From Streptomyces rhizosphaerihabitans (lineage in GTDB: Bacteria > Actinomycetota > Actinomycetes > Streptomycetales > Streptomycetaceae), in NCBI RefSeq assembly GCF_025399795.1, contig NZ_JAODTZ010000048.1:22889-86888 (forward strand): 64,000 nt of DNA, written 5' to 3'. Positions 53,225 through 62,087 of this stretch are shown in pieces. Position 1 is the stretch's first letter. Each line of letters starts with the position of its first letter. Below the pieces are notes generated by a model. That model did not search any database. It was not told the DNA's origin and saw only the letters and a program-made list of their open reading frames with translations. The translations under genes and the position numbers were made by a program.

Positions 53225-54366
53225 CGGGCGACGAGCGCGGGGCCCGCGTCACGCTCTCCCGGGTCGTCGAACCGGGAGACGAGGTCTGCGGGCGCTGGAT
53301 CCGAGAAGTCGGGGCCACGGAGGCCGTGCTGTGGTTGCACGGGGATCTGGGGCAGCCGAGGGGAATGACCGACAAGCGGTGGGCGGGGCTGAGGGCCAGG
53401 GCCGGGCGGGCCGACCCGGAGCGGGACCTGGCCCTGGCGCGGGACGCCGGGGTGCGGTTCATCTGTCCCGGTGAATCCGAATGGCCCGCGCAGCTCGACG
53501 ACCTCGGGGACGCCCGGCCCGTCGGACTGTGGGTGCGGGGGCGGGCCGGTCTGCGGTTGTGGGCGCTGCGGTCCGTCGCCGTCGTCGGCGCCCGGGCCTG
53601 CACCGAATACGGCGCGCACATGGCCGCCACCCTCGGCGCCGGGCTCGCGGAGCGGGGCTGGGTGGTGGTGTCCGGCGGCGGCGGCGGCATCGACGGTGCC
53701 GCGCACCGGGGTGCCCTCGGGGCGGGCGGAGCCACCGTCGCCGTGCTCGCCTGCGGCGTCGACCGGCCCTATCCGCGCGGACACACCCAGTTGATCACCA
53801 GGATCGCGGAACAGGGTCTCGTGGTGGGGGAGTTGCCGCCCGGCGAACACCCGACACCGAGCAGATTCATCCTCAGGAACCGGGTCATCGCGGCGCTCAC
53901 CCGGGGCACCGTGGTCGTCGAGGCGGCGTACCGCAGCGGAGCGCTCGTCACGGCCCGTGCGGCACTGCGGCTGGGCCGGTTCACGATAGGCGTTCCGGGA
54001 CCCGTCACCAGCGGACTGTCCGCCGGGGTGCACGAGCTGCTGCGCGGGGAAGCCGTCCTGGTATCCGACGCCGCGGAAGTCGCCGAGCTGGTCGGTGACA
54101 TGGGCGAGCTGGCCCCGGACCGGCGCGGGCCCGTACTGCCGCGCGACCTGCTGCACCCGGGTGCCGGACGCGTCCTGGCCGCCCTGCCGGCGCGGGATCC
54201 GGCGGGGGCTGAGGAGATCGCCCGAAGAGCGGCGACCAGCACGGACGACGCGGTCGGGAGACTGTACGAACTCCGAGCACTTGGATTCGTCGAACGACAC
54301 GGCGACGGCTGGAAGTTGACACGCCAGGCGATGACCTCCGTCCGAGGTGATCGGGAGGGATGCTGA
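53221..54366 (+). CDS. dprA: DNA-processing protein DprA
   Basis: DprA binds incoming single-stranded DNA and loads RecA in transformable bacteria. The 381-residue protein has the extended Rossmann fold with VAVVGARACTEYGAHMAATL near residue 121 and VVSGGGGGIDGAAHRGAL near 150. RFILRNRVIAALTRGTVVVE follows near 218, and a C-terminal winged helix (ARDPAGAEEIARRAATSTDD). It starts at an ATG overlapping the comM stop. Streptomyces are not known to be naturally competent, so the cluster probably serves recombination or plasmid/phage DNA processing. Confidence 0.95.
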   Translation: MTGDERGARVTLSRVVEPGDEVCGRWIREVGATEAVLWLHGDLGQPRGMTDKRWAGLRARAGRADPERDLALARDAGVRFICPGESEWPAQLDDLGDARPVGLWVRGRAGLRLWALRSVAVVGARACTEYGAHMAATLGAGLAERGWVVVSGGGGGIDGAAHRGALGAGGATVAVLACGVDRPYPRGHTQLITRIAEQGLVVGELPPGEHPTPSRFILRNRVIAALTRGTVVVEAAYRSGALVTARAALRLGRFTIGVPGPVTSGLSAGVHELLRGEAVLVSDAAEVAELVGDMGELAPDRRGPVLPRDLLHPGAGRVLAALPARDPAGAEEIARRAATSTDDAVGRLYELRALGFVERHGDGWKLTRQAMTSVRGDREGC

Positions 54367-54635
54367 CCGAGCGTGTTCGGCCGTCCGGGGGAACGCCGAC
54401 ACGCCTGGGAATCCTTGCAGTTGGCGGCCTCCGATGGTCACACAGGGCAACCGTCGCGACTCCGGGAGACGCCCAGGGGAAAGGTTTCGCGTGCGGGTGA
54501 CAGCCCGCCCTTCGCGCACTGCGACAGCCCAGTCACGCTACGCTCACAAGAATCCGAAGCAGGCACGCGATCTCGGCATGAGGCCGACAGGACACCCAGG
54601 CCCCCAGTTCACGGCAGAACGGCACAAGGCGACGA

Positions 54636-55478
54636 ATGCCCCAGCACACCTCCGGGTCCGACCGGACGGCGATTCCGCCAGCCGCCCGCGACGGCGGCAG
54701 CGTGCGCCCGCCCGCGCCCTCGACGCTCGACGAACTGTGGCGGTCGTACAAGTCGACCGGTGACGAGCGGTTGCGGGAACAGCTGATCCTGCACTACTCA
54801 CCGCTGGTGAAGTACGTCGCGGGCCGGGTCAGCGTGGGTCTGCCGGCCAATGTCGAGCAGGCGGACTTCGTCTCGTCGGGGGTGTTCGGGCTGATCGACG
54901 CGATCGAGAAGTTCGACATCGAACGGGAGATCAAGTTCGAGACGTACGCGATCACCCGTATCCGCGGCGCGATGATCGACGAACTGCGGGCGCTGGACTG
55001 GATCCCGCGGTCGGTGCGGCAGAAGGCGCGCAATGTGGAGCGCGCCTACGCGACGCTGGAGGCGCGGCTGAGACGCACCCCCTCGGAGGGCGAGGTGGCC
55101 GCCGAGATGGGCATCGGGGTGGAGGAACTCCACGCGGTGTTCAGCCAGTTGTCGCTGGCCAATGTGGTCGCTCTGGAGGAGTTGCTGCACGTCGGCGGCG
55201 AGGGCGGCGACCGGCTGAGCCTGATGGACACGCTGGAGGACACCGCCGCCGACAATCCGGTCGAGGTGGCCGAGGACCGGGAGCTGCGGAGGCTTCTGGC
55301 ACGGGCGATCAACACGTTGCCCGACCGGGAGAAGACCGTGGTCACGCTCTACTACTACGAAGGGCTCACGCTCGCGGAGATCGGCAATGTGCTCGGGGTG
55401 ACCGAGAGCCGGGTGAGTCAGATCCACACCAAGTCGGTGCTTCAGCTGCGCGCCAAGCTGGCCAGTTTCGGGCGCTGA
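54636..55478 (+). CDS. whiG: RNA polymerase sigma factor WhiG
   Basis: WhiG is the FliA-like sigma factor that commits aerial hyphae to sporulation, controlling whiH and whiI. The 280-residue protein shows sigma region 2 (LILHYSPLVKYVAGRVSVGL and FETYAITRIRGAMIDELRAL), region 3, and region 4 (LTLAEIGNVLGVTESRVSQI). Length equals S. coelicolor WhiG as I recall. ATG 54636 follows a purine-rich stretch. The 269-base gap after dprA holds its promoter region, and I see no other gene there. Its activity is controlled by the anti-sigma RsiG, which is not encoded here. Confidence 0.97.
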   Translation: MPQHTSGSDRTAIPPAARDGGSVRPPAPSTLDELWRSYKSTGDERLREQLILHYSPLVKYVAGRVSVGLPANVEQADFVSSGVFGLIDAIEKFDIEREIKFETYAITRIRGAMIDELRALDWIPRSVRQKARNVERAYATLEARLRRTPSEGEVAAEMGIGVEELHAVFSQLSLANVVALEELLHVGGEGGDRLSLMDTLEDTAADNPVEVAEDRELRRLLARAINTLPDREKTVVTLYYYEGLTLAEIGNVLGVTESRVSQIHTKSVLQLRAKLASFGR

Positions 55479-55608
55479 GCCGGTGGTGCCGTGGTGCCGC
55501 GCCGTGTCGCGGTGCCGTCCTGGCGCCGGGACCGCTGCGGCGGACGCGCTGTGGTCGGCTCGGTGGAGTGGTTCCCGTCCGCGGCGGTGCGTCCGTACAG
55601 TGGTTGAC

Positions 55609-56190
55609 GTGCCAAGGATTCGAGCGGCCTCCGTGGCCGAGCACCGGTCGATGCAGCGAGCCGCCCTGCTGGACGCGGCGCGGTCCCTGTTGTCCGAGGG
55701 CGGGACGGAGGCGCTGACCTTCCCGGCGCTCGCCGAGCGCACGGGGCTCGCGCGTTCCTCCGTGTACGAGTACTTCCGGTCCAGGGCGGCCGTCGTCGAG
55801 GAACTGTGCGAGGTCGACTTCCCCGTCTGGGCGGCCGAGGTCTCGGCCGCGATGGCCGCGGCGGACGGCCCCGAGGGGACGGTCGAGGCGTACGTCCGCC
55901 GGCAGCTGGCCCTGGTCGGGGACCGGCGGCACCGAGCCGTGGTCGCCATCTCCGCCAGCGAGCTCGACGCGGGGGCCCGGGAGAAGATCCGCGCGGCGCA
56001 CGGCGGGCTGGTCACGATGATCGGTGAGGCGCTCGCCGAGATGGGGCACGCCGAGCCGCGGCTGGCCGCGATGCTCCTGCAGGGCGTGGTCGACGCCGCG
56101 GTGCGGCGCATCGAACTCGGCGCCGCCGAGGACCCCTCCGCGATCACCGAGGCGGCTGTGGCGATGGCCCTCCGAGGCGTTCGGGGCTGA
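55609..56190 (+). CDS. TetR-family transcriptional regulator
   Basis: The 193-residue protein starts at GTG 55609 (MPRIRAASVAEHRSMQRAAL). It has a TetR helix-turn-helix, LLDAARSLLSEGGTEALTFP then LAERTGLARSSVYEYFRSRA, at about residues 20-60. A helical ligand-binding domain follows. TetR proteins repress nearby or distant genes until a small ligand binds. No transporter or enzyme target is adjacent, so the target is unknown. The frame extends upstream to 55483, but there is no ribosome site or conserved sequence. Confidence 0.9.
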   Translation: MPRIRAASVAEHRSMQRAALLDAARSLLSEGGTEALTFPALAERTGLARSSVYEYFRSRAAVVEELCEVDFPVWAAEVSAAMAAADGPEGTVEAYVRRQLALVGDRRHRAVVAISASELDAGAREKIRAAHGGLVTMIGEALAEMGHAEPRLAAMLLQGVVDAAVRRIELGAAEDPSAITEAAVAMALRGVRG

Positions 56191-56439
56191 AGTCCCGCCG
56201 ACATCTGCGCGGGCCCCTCGGTCTTTGGCCTGCGGCGTGTGCCTCTCGGCTTTGGTTCGGGGACGTGCCTCTCGTTTTGCGGCCCCCTGCGCCGGCCCTC
56301 GGCCTCTGGATCGCGGCGTGTGCCTCTCGGCCTTCGGCCGCTGGGGCAGGCCTTTCCGCCTTTGGCTCGTGCCCGCGGCCCCTTTTGGCCTGTGCCGTCG
56401 GTTTCTGGTCCGTTTCCCTGCCCTGCCGGCTTCTGGCGG
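56191..56439. repeat. Degenerate repeat tract between tetR and the M23 gene
   Basis: Imperfect units built from GTGCCTCTCGGCTTTGG-like sequence recur four or five times, at about 56240, 56270, 56320 and 56355. They lie between convergent genes and hold no credible gene. Confidence 0.6.
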
Positions 56440-57069
56440 TCATGGCCGGGAGCCGCTCGGGTTGAGCGGTAGCAGGCGGGACGGACCCGTGTTCAGGAGC
56501 CATGGGGGGAGCAGGGACAGCGGGTTCAGGTAGGCCGTGCCCCTGAGCAGTCCCCAGTGCAGACACGCCGTCGGCCCGCAGTGCCCGTCCGCCGCCTCCA
56601 GCGCGCCCAGAACCTCGCCCGCGAGGACCTCGTCGCCCTTGCGCACCGATGCCCGCACCGGACCGTAGGTCGTCCGCAGCGGGGGCGCCCCGGTGCCCGA
56701 CAGCTCCACCGAGACGACCCCGCGGCCCGCGACCCGGCCGGCGAAGGACACCCGGCCGGGTGCGACGGCCCGCACCGGGGCGCCGGGGACGGCCGCGAGG
56801 TCGACCCCGCGATGACCCCGGGAGTAGGCCGTCGCCGGCGGTTCCCAGCCCCGTACGACGAACGGCCGGACGCCCACGGGCCAGACGCGGGCGAGCGCCG
56901 GGACGGAGGGGTCGGCCGCCGGAGGGGAGACCGGGGCCGGGGACGCGGGGGCCGGTGGCGCGGGGCCGCTCCCCTCGGCCAGCGCCAACGGGGTCGGCGC
57001 GCCGAGGACGGCCACCATCAGACCGAGGAGGAGTCCCGGCCACGTACGCGCACATCGGTTCACTCGCAT
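56440..57069 (-). CDS. Secreted M23/LytM-domain protein without catalytic histidines
   Basis: The 209-residue product begins MRVNRCARTWPGLLLGLMVA, a signal peptide with a probable cut after residue 32-34 (PLALAEG). A Pro/Ala linker and an M23 (LytM) domain follow. The zinc-ligand motif HRGVDLAAVPGAPVRAVAPG is intact, and the final ligand His is present in CLHWGLLRG. However, the first His of the usual HxH is Cys, and the YxH motif is replaced by TTYGPV, so both catalytic histidines are missing. It may act as a LytM regulator of cell-wall hydrolases, like EnvC or NlpD, or be inactive. ATG 57069 is preferred to the longer start at 57099. It is divergent from rpsB. Confidence 0.88.
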   Translation of the reverse strand: MRVNRCARTWPGLLLGLMVAVLGAPTPLALAEGSGPAPPAPASPAPVSPPAADPSVPALARVWPVGVRPFVVRGWEPPATAYSRGHRGVDLAAVPGAPVRAVAPGRVSFAGRVAGRGVVSVELSGTGAPPLRTTYGPVRASVRKGDEVLAGEVLGALEAADGHCGPTACLHWGLLRGTAYLNPLSLLPPWLLNTGPSRLLPLNPSGSRP

Positions 57070-57285
57070 GCGGGAACCGTCCCGTATCGAGCGGATCATG
57101 GCCGGGATCTGTGGAGTACCGGCCGGTTGTGGACAGCGGCGTCACCTGCCCCCTCTCGGGTCCCGTACACTTCTGATGGCGATTCGGGTCACCGAGTCGA
57201 CTTCGCACGCCCCGGCACCTGGTCGTCACAGATCGGTGTCAGCGCCTCTCGGTCCTTTGTGGCAAGGCGCAGCGCGGGCGTCAGG

Positions 57286-57307
57286 CGCGTGTGCCGTCCG
57301 GCACGCG
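57286..57307 (+). promoter_or_regulatory. Hairpin in the rpsB leader
   Basis: GCGTGTGCC (57286-57294) and GGCACGCGC (57299-57307) pair with one G-T wobble and a 4-base loop, 33 bases upstream of the rpsB ATG. It may be part of an S2 autoregulatory leader, or only a local structure. Confidence 0.35.
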
Positions 57308-57339
57308 CGGTACAACCGAGAACACCGAGGAGAACGGCC

Positions 57340-58287
57340 ATGGCCGTCGTCACGATGCGGGAGCTGCTGGAAAGCGGCGTCCACTTCGGTCACCAGACCC
57401 GTCGTTGGAACCCGAAGATGAAGCGCTTCATCTTCACGGAGCGCAACGGCATCTACATCATCGACCTGCTCCAGTCGCTGTCGTACATCGACCGCGCCTA
57501 CGAGTTCGTCAAGGAGACCGTCGCCCACGGCGGCACGGTCATGTTCGTCGGCACGAAGAAGCAGGCGCAGGAGGCCATCGCCGAGCAGGCCACCCGCGTC
57601 GGCATGCCCTACGTCAACCAGCGCTGGCTGGGCGGCATGCTCACCAACTTCTCCACCGTCTACAAGCGTCTGCAGCGCCTCAAGGAGCTTGAGCAGATCG
57701 ACTTCGAGGACGTCGCGGCCTCGGGTCTCACCAAGAAGGAGCTCCTCGTGCTCTCGCGCGAGAAGGCCAAGCTGGAGAAGACCCTCGGTGGTATCCGCGA
57801 GATGCAGAAGGTGCCCAGCGCCGTCTGGATCGTGGACACCAAGAAGGAGCACATCGCGGTCGGTGAGGCCCGGAAGCTCAACATCCCGGTCGTCGCCATC
57901 CTCGACACCAACTGTGACCCCGACGAGGTCGACTACAAGATCCCGGGCAACGACGACGCGATCCGCTCCGTCACCCTGCTCACCCGCGTGATCGCCGACG
58001 CCGTCGCCGAGGGCCTCATCTCCCGCTCGGGCGCCGGCAAGGCCGCGGGCGACAAGGCCGCGGGCGAGCCGCTCGCCGCGTGGGAGCGCGACCTGCTCGA
58101 GGGCGAGAAGAAGGCCGACGACGCCGAGGTCCAGACCTCCGCCGAGACGGAGAAGGTCGCCGACGCCGAGCAGGCCGAGGTTCCGGCCGCCGAGGCCGAG
58201 GCTGTCGCCGAGGCTCCCGTCGCCGAGGCCGAGGTTGCCGAGGCGCCCGTCGCCGAGGCCCCCGCCGCGGATGCCGAGCAGGCCTGA
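57340..58287 (+). CDS. rpsB: 30S ribosomal protein S2
   Basis: S2 binds late to the 30S head. The 315-residue product begins MAVVTMRELLESGVHFGHQT and shows RWNPKMKRFIFTERNGIYII, VNQRWLGGMLTNFSTVYKRL and NIPVVAILDTNCDPDEVDYK. After about residue 235 it has an acidic Ala/Glu/Val tail with repeated AEAPVAEA units, longer than in most bacteria but usual in Streptomyces. ATG 57340 has GAGGAGA upstream. tsf follows after a hairpin. Confidence 0.98.
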   Translation: MAVVTMRELLESGVHFGHQTRRWNPKMKRFIFTERNGIYIIDLLQSLSYIDRAYEFVKETVAHGGTVMFVGTKKQAQEAIAEQATRVGMPYVNQRWLGGMLTNFSTVYKRLQRLKELEQIDFEDVAASGLTKKELLVLSREKAKLEKTLGGIREMQKVPSAVWIVDTKKEHIAVGEARKLNIPVVAILDTNCDPDEVDYKIPGNDDAIRSVTLLTRVIADAVAEGLISRSGAGKAAGDKAAGEPLAAWERDLLEGEKKADDAEVQTSAETEKVADAEQAEVPAAEAEAVAEAPVAEAEVAEAPVAEAPAADAEQA

Positions 58288-58309
58288 CCCCTCACCCCTT
58301 CGGGTTTGT

Positions 58310-58342
58310 GAACGGCGGGGGCCCACAAAGCCCCCGCCGTTC
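58310..58342 (+). terminator. Hairpin between rpsB and tsf
   Basis: GAACGGCGGGGGC (58310-58322) pairs with GCCCCCGCCGTTC (58330-58342) with a 7-base loop. It probably acts as a partial terminator or attenuator that sets S2:EF-Ts levels. Confidence 0.75.
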
Positions 58343-58383
58343 GTCCCGTAGATCTTCAGACTTCGAGAGAGATTCCAGGAATC

Positions 58384-59220
58384 ATGGCGAACTACACCGC
58401 CGCCGACGTCAAGAAGCTCCGTGAGCTCACCGGCGCCGGCATGATGGACTGCAAGAAGGCGCTGGACGAGGCCGACGGCAACGTCGACAAGGCCGTCGAG
58501 GCGCTGCGGATCAAGGGCCAGAAGGGCGTCGCCAAGCGCGAGGGCCGCTCCGCCGAGAACGGCGCCGTGGTCTCCATCATCGCTGACGACAACACCTCCG
58601 GTGTCCTGGTCGAGCTGAAGTGCGAGACGGACTTCGTCGCCAAGGGCGAGAAGTTCCAGACCGTCGCCAACGAGATCGCCCAGCACGTCGTCAAGACGTC
58701 GCCGGCCGACATCGCGGCGCTTCTCGGCTCCGAGATCGAGCCCGGCAAGACGGTTCAGGCGTTCGTCGACGAGGCCAACGCGAACCTGGGCGAGAAGATC
58801 GTCCTGGACCGCTTCGCCCAGTTCTCCGGCGCCTTCGTGGCCGCGTACATGCACCGCACCATGCCCGACCTGCCCCCGCAGATCGGTGTTCTGGTCGAGC
58901 TCGACAAGGCCGACGCCGACCTCGCCAAGGGCATCGCGCAGCACATCGCCGCCTTCGCGCCGAAGTACCTCTCCCGTGAGGACGTTCCGGCCGAGGTCGT
59001 CGAGACCGAGCGTCGCGTCGCCGAGGAGACCACCCGCGCCGAGGGCAAGCCCGAGGCCGCCCTCCCGAAGATCGTCGAGGGTCGCGTCAACGGCTTCTTC
59101 AAGGAGGCCACCCTCCTCGGTCAGCCGTACGCGCTCGACAACAAGAAGTCCGTCCAGAAGGTTCTGGACGAGGCCGGTGTCACCCTGAAGCGCTTCTCGC
59201 GCATCAAGGTCGGCATCTGA
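58384..59220 (+). CDS. tsf: Elongation factor Ts
   Basis: EF-Ts recycles EF-Tu by releasing GDP. The 278-residue protein has the N-terminal UBA-like LRELTGAGMMDCKKALDEAD, the contact motif CETDFVAKGEKF near residue 80, and two subdomains ending FSRIKVGI. ATG 58384 follows an A/G-rich AGAGAGA. pyrH lies downstream after a structured 183-base leader. Confidence 0.98.
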   Translation: MANYTAADVKKLRELTGAGMMDCKKALDEADGNVDKAVEALRIKGQKGVAKREGRSAENGAVVSIIADDNTSGVLVELKCETDFVAKGEKFQTVANEIAQHVVKTSPADIAALLGSEIEPGKTVQAFVDEANANLGEKIVLDRFAQFSGAFVAAYMHRTMPDLPPQIGVLVELDKADADLAKGIAQHIAAFAPKYLSREDVPAEVVETERRVAEETTRAEGKPEAALPKIVEGRVNGFFKEATLLGQPYALDNKKSVQKVLDEAGVTLKRFSRIKVGI

Positions 59221-59323
59221 GTCCGTACCGCGATCGACGCGCGACCCCTATAGGGTCGACAGCAGTCGTCCGCGTACGTCGGCACCCACGTGTGTGTGCC
59301 GGACGACAGCAGATCTGACGAGG

Positions 59324-59373
59324 AGGCCATTGCCGAGCATGGGATGCGAACAACACCCCACCGGCAATGGCCT
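59324..59373 (+). promoter_or_regulatory. Leader hairpin upstream of pyrH
   Basis: AGGCCATTGCCG (59324-59335) pairs perfectly with CGGCAATGGCCT (59362-59373), leaving a 26-base loop and followed by TCTTCGT. Smaller dyads GGCAC-N10-GTGCC (59281-59300) and CGACCC-N5-GGGTCG (at about 59243-59259) precede it. The set could be a terminator or an attenuator controlling pyrH. Confidence 0.5.
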
Positions 59374-59403
59374 TCTTCGTATGTGCACCATGAGGAGATC
59401 TCC

Positions 59404-60174
59404 ATGACCACCACCCAGGCCGACAAGGGCGAGAAGAGCGACGACGGCAAAGGCGCGGGACGCTTTCTGCTGAAGCTTTCCGGCGAGGCGTTCGCCGGTG
59501 GCGGCGGACTGGGCGTCGACCCCGACGTGGTGCACAAGATCGCCCGCGAGATCGCGGCCGTCGTGCGCGGCGGTGCCCAGATCGCCGTCGTCATCGGCGG
59601 CGGCAACTTCTTCCGAGGGGCCGAACTCCAGCAGCGCGGCATGGACCGGGCGCGCTCCGACTACATGGGCATGCTCGGCACGGTCATGAACTGCCTCGCC
59701 CTCCAGGACTTCCTGGAGAAGGAGGGCATCGACAGCCGCGTCCAGACCGCCATCACCATGGGCCAGGTCGCGGAGCCGTACATCCCGCTGCGCGGCGTAC
59801 GGCACCTCGAGAAGGGCCGTGTGGTCATCTTCGGCGCCGGTATGGGCATGCCGTACTTCTCCACCGACACCACCGCCGCCCAGCGGGCCCTGGAGATCGA
59901 CGCCGAGGCGCTCCTCATGGGCAAGAACGGTGTGGACGGGGTCTACGACTCCGACCCGAAGATCAACCCCGAGGCCGTCAAGTTCGACTCGCTCAGCTAC
60001 AGCGAGGTCATCACCCGGGACCTCAAGGTCGCCGACATGACCGCCATCACGCTGTGCCGGGACAACAAGCTGCCGATCCTGGTCTTCGAACTCCTGGCGG
60101 AGGGCAATATCGCGCGGGCCGTCAAGGGTGAGAAGATCGGCACACTCGTGGGCGATCAGAGCGGCCGAGCCTGA
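59404..60174 (+). CDS. pyrH: Uridylate kinase
   Basis: PyrH phosphorylates UMP to UDP in pyrimidine synthesis. The 256-residue protein begins MTTTQADKGEKSDDGKGAGR, then RFLLKLSGEAFAGGGGLGVD, VVIGGGNFFRGAELQQRGMD, MGMLGTVMNCLALQDFLEKE and VVIFGAGMGMPYFSTDTTAA, all typical of the bacterial hexameric UMP kinase. ATG 59404 has GAGGAG six bases upstream. The N terminus is extended relative to E. coli. frr is 173 bases downstream, and the intervening region contains no gene. Confidence 0.98.
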   Translation: MTTTQADKGEKSDDGKGAGRFLLKLSGEAFAGGGGLGVDPDVVHKIAREIAAVVRGGAQIAVVIGGGNFFRGAELQQRGMDRARSDYMGMLGTVMNCLALQDFLEKEGIDSRVQTAITMGQVAEPYIPLRGVRHLEKGRVVIFGAGMGMPYFSTDTTAAQRALEIDAEALLMGKNGVDGVYDSDPKINPEAVKFDSLSYSEVITRDLKVADMTAITLCRDNKLPILVFELLAEGNIARAVKGEKIGTLVGDQSGRA

Positions 60175-60347
60175 CGGGGAACGCTCTGTACCGGGTACGA
60201 CTCCCGGTCCAGGACGGACCCCGACCGGGGGATGGACAATGTCCCGCCGGTCCGGAACCGTGCAGGAACAAGACGCGACGCAGCCGGCCGCCGAACCCCG
60301 ACGAGGAAACAGCTGCCGGGCCTACTCAAGACACGCAGGAGCAAGTG

Positions 60348-60905
60348 GTGATCGAAGAGACCCTCCTCGAGGCCGAGGAGAAGATGGAGAAGGCCGTCGT
60401 GGTCGCCAAGGAGGACTTCGCCGCGATCCGCACCGGCCGTGCGCACCCGGCGATGTTCAACAAGATCGTGGCCGACTACTACGGCGCGCTGACGCCGATC
60501 AACCAGCTGGCCTCGTTCTCCGTTCCGGAGCCGCGCATGGCCGTGGTGACCCCGTTCGACAAGAGCGCGCTGCGCAACATCGAGCAGGCGATCCGCGACT
60601 CCGACCTGGGCGTCAATCCCAGCAACGACGGCAACATCATCCGGGTGACGTTCCCCGAGCTGACGGAAGAGCGTCGCAAGGACTACATCAAGGTCGCGCG
60701 GACCAAGGGCGAGGACGCCAAGGTCTCGATCCGCGCCGTGCGCCGCAAGGCCAAGGACGCTCTCGACAAGCTCGTCAAGGACAAGGAGTCCGGCGAGGAC
60801 GAGGTCCGCCGCGCGGAGAAGGAGCTCGACGACACCACGGCGAAGTACGTCGCCCAGGTGGACGAGCTCCTGAAGCACAAAGAGGCGGAGCTGCTCGAGG
60901 TCTGA
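60348..60905 (+). CDS. frr: Ribosome recycling factor
   Basis: RRF, with EF-G, splits the post-termination ribosome. The 185-residue product starts MIEETLLEAEEKMEKAVVVA and includes IRTGRAHPAMFNKIVADYYG, PFDKSALRNIEQAIRDSDLG, and NIIRVTFPELTEERRKDYIK. GTG 60348 gives the family start; the GTG three bases earlier is a redundant alternative. CAGGAG lies upstream. The stop overlaps the cdsA start (TGATG), so the two are coupled. Confidence 0.98.
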   Translation: MIEETLLEAEEKMEKAVVVAKEDFAAIRTGRAHPAMFNKIVADYYGALTPINQLASFSVPEPRMAVVTPFDKSALRNIEQAIRDSDLGVNPSNDGNIIRVTFPELTEERRKDYIKVARTKGEDAKVSIRAVRRKAKDALDKLVKDKESGEDEVRRAEKELDDTTAKYVAQVDELLKHKEAELLEV

Positions 60906-62044
60906 TGAACGACTCTTCCTGGGGGGCGCCGCCACAAGCCGGGTACTGGGGGCCGTCCGAGCAGGGGCCTGTCCAGGGGGCAGCCCCGGCGGGTCCCACG
61001 TACGATGCGCATGACGCGCAGCACACTCGGCCCATGCCCACCGTGCCCGACGTACCCGCACATGGCGGAGACCAGGATGACGACAGTGGGGCCGCTCGGT
61101 CGAGCGGCCCCTCGGTCCGCGACGACACACCGCCGACGGCGCCCTACGGGGATCCGTCGCACAACCCGCAGAGCCCGCAGGAGCCCATGCCCAGCGCCGC
61201 CCCAGAGCCCGCCCCCGCACCTCAGAAGAAGAGTGCGGGACGCGACCTGGGCGCGGCCATAGGAGTGGGCGTCGGGCTGGGCGCGGTGATCGTCGCGTCG
61301 TTGTTCGTCGTCAAGGCAGTCTTCGTCGGCGTGATAGCGGTCGCCGTGGTGGTGGGGCTCTGGGAGCTCACCTCACGGCTGGAGGAGCGCAAGGGCATCA
61401 AGGCGCCTCTCGTGCCGCTCGCGCTCGGCGGGGCCGCCATGGTCGTCGCCGGATACGTGCGCGGTGCCGAGGGCGCGTGGGTGGCCATGGCGCTCACCGC
61501 GCTGGCCGTCCTGGTCTGGCGGATGACGGAACCACCCGAGGGCTACCTCAAGGACGTCACGGCGGGGGTCTTCGCGGCCTTCTACGTGCCGTTCCTGGCG
61601 ACCTTCGTGGCCATGATGCTCACGGCCGACGACGGTCCGCGCCGCGTGCTGACCTTCCTGCTCCTGACGGTCGTCAGCGACACGGGTGCGTACGCCGTCG
61701 GCTGGCGCTTCGGCAAGCACAAACTGGCGCCGCGGATCAGCCCCGGAAAGACCCGTGAGGGTCTGTTCGGAGCGGTCAGCTTCGCGATGGTGGCGGGTGC
61801 GCTGTGCATGCAGTACCTGATCGACGACGGCATCTGGTGGCAGGGGCTGATCCTCGGCCTCGCGGTCGCGGCCAGCGCCACGCTCGGTGACCTCGGCGAG
61901 TCCATGATCAAGCGGGATCTCGGCATCAAGGACATGGGCACCCTGCTGCCGGGCCACGGCGGCATCATGGACCGCCTGGACTCCCTGCTTCCGACGGCTC
62001 CGGTCGTCTGGCTGCTGCTCGTGCTCTTCGTCGGATCCGGCTGA
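60905..62044 (+). CDS. cdsA: Phosphatidate cytidylyltransferase
   Basis: CdsA makes CDP-diacylglycerol from CTP and phosphatidic acid, the precursor of cardiolipin, phosphatidylinositol and phosphatidylethanolamine, in the membrane. The 379-residue protein has a Pro/Asp/Ser-rich cytoplasmic extension of about 110 residues, then about eight membrane helices. The family signature SMIKRDLGIKDMGTLLPGHG, continuing GIMDRLDS, is near residue 335. The long N-terminal extension is a Streptomyces feature. It is the last gene of the rpsB-tsf-pyrH-frr-cdsA block, and hairpins follow. Confidence 0.97.
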   Translation: MNDSSWGAPPQAGYWGPSEQGPVQGAAPAGPTYDAHDAQHTRPMPTVPDVPAHGGDQDDDSGAARSSGPSVRDDTPPTAPYGDPSHNPQSPQEPMPSAAPEPAPAPQKKSAGRDLGAAIGVGVGLGAVIVASLFVVKAVFVGVIAVAVVVGLWELTSRLEERKGIKAPLVPLALGGAAMVVAGYVRGAEGAWVAMALTALAVLVWRMTEPPEGYLKDVTAGVFAAFYVPFLATFVAMMLTADDGPRRVLTFLLLTVVSDTGAYAVGWRFGKHKLAPRISPGKTREGLFGAVSFAMVAGALCMQYLIDDGIWWQGLILGLAVAASATLGDLGESMIKRDLGIKDMGTLLPGHGGIMDRLDSLLPTAPVVWLLLVLFVGSG

Positions 62045-62052
62045 TCGTTTTT

Positions 62053-62083
62053 CCGTACGCGTCTACGGCGTACACGCGTACGG
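62053..62083 (+). terminator. Hairpin after cdsA
   Basis: CCGTACGCG (62053-62061) pairs with CGCGTACGG (62075-62083), 8 bases after the cdsA stop and right behind GTTTTT. A larger dyad follows immediately. Confidence 0.6.
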
Positions 62084-62087
62084 CGCA

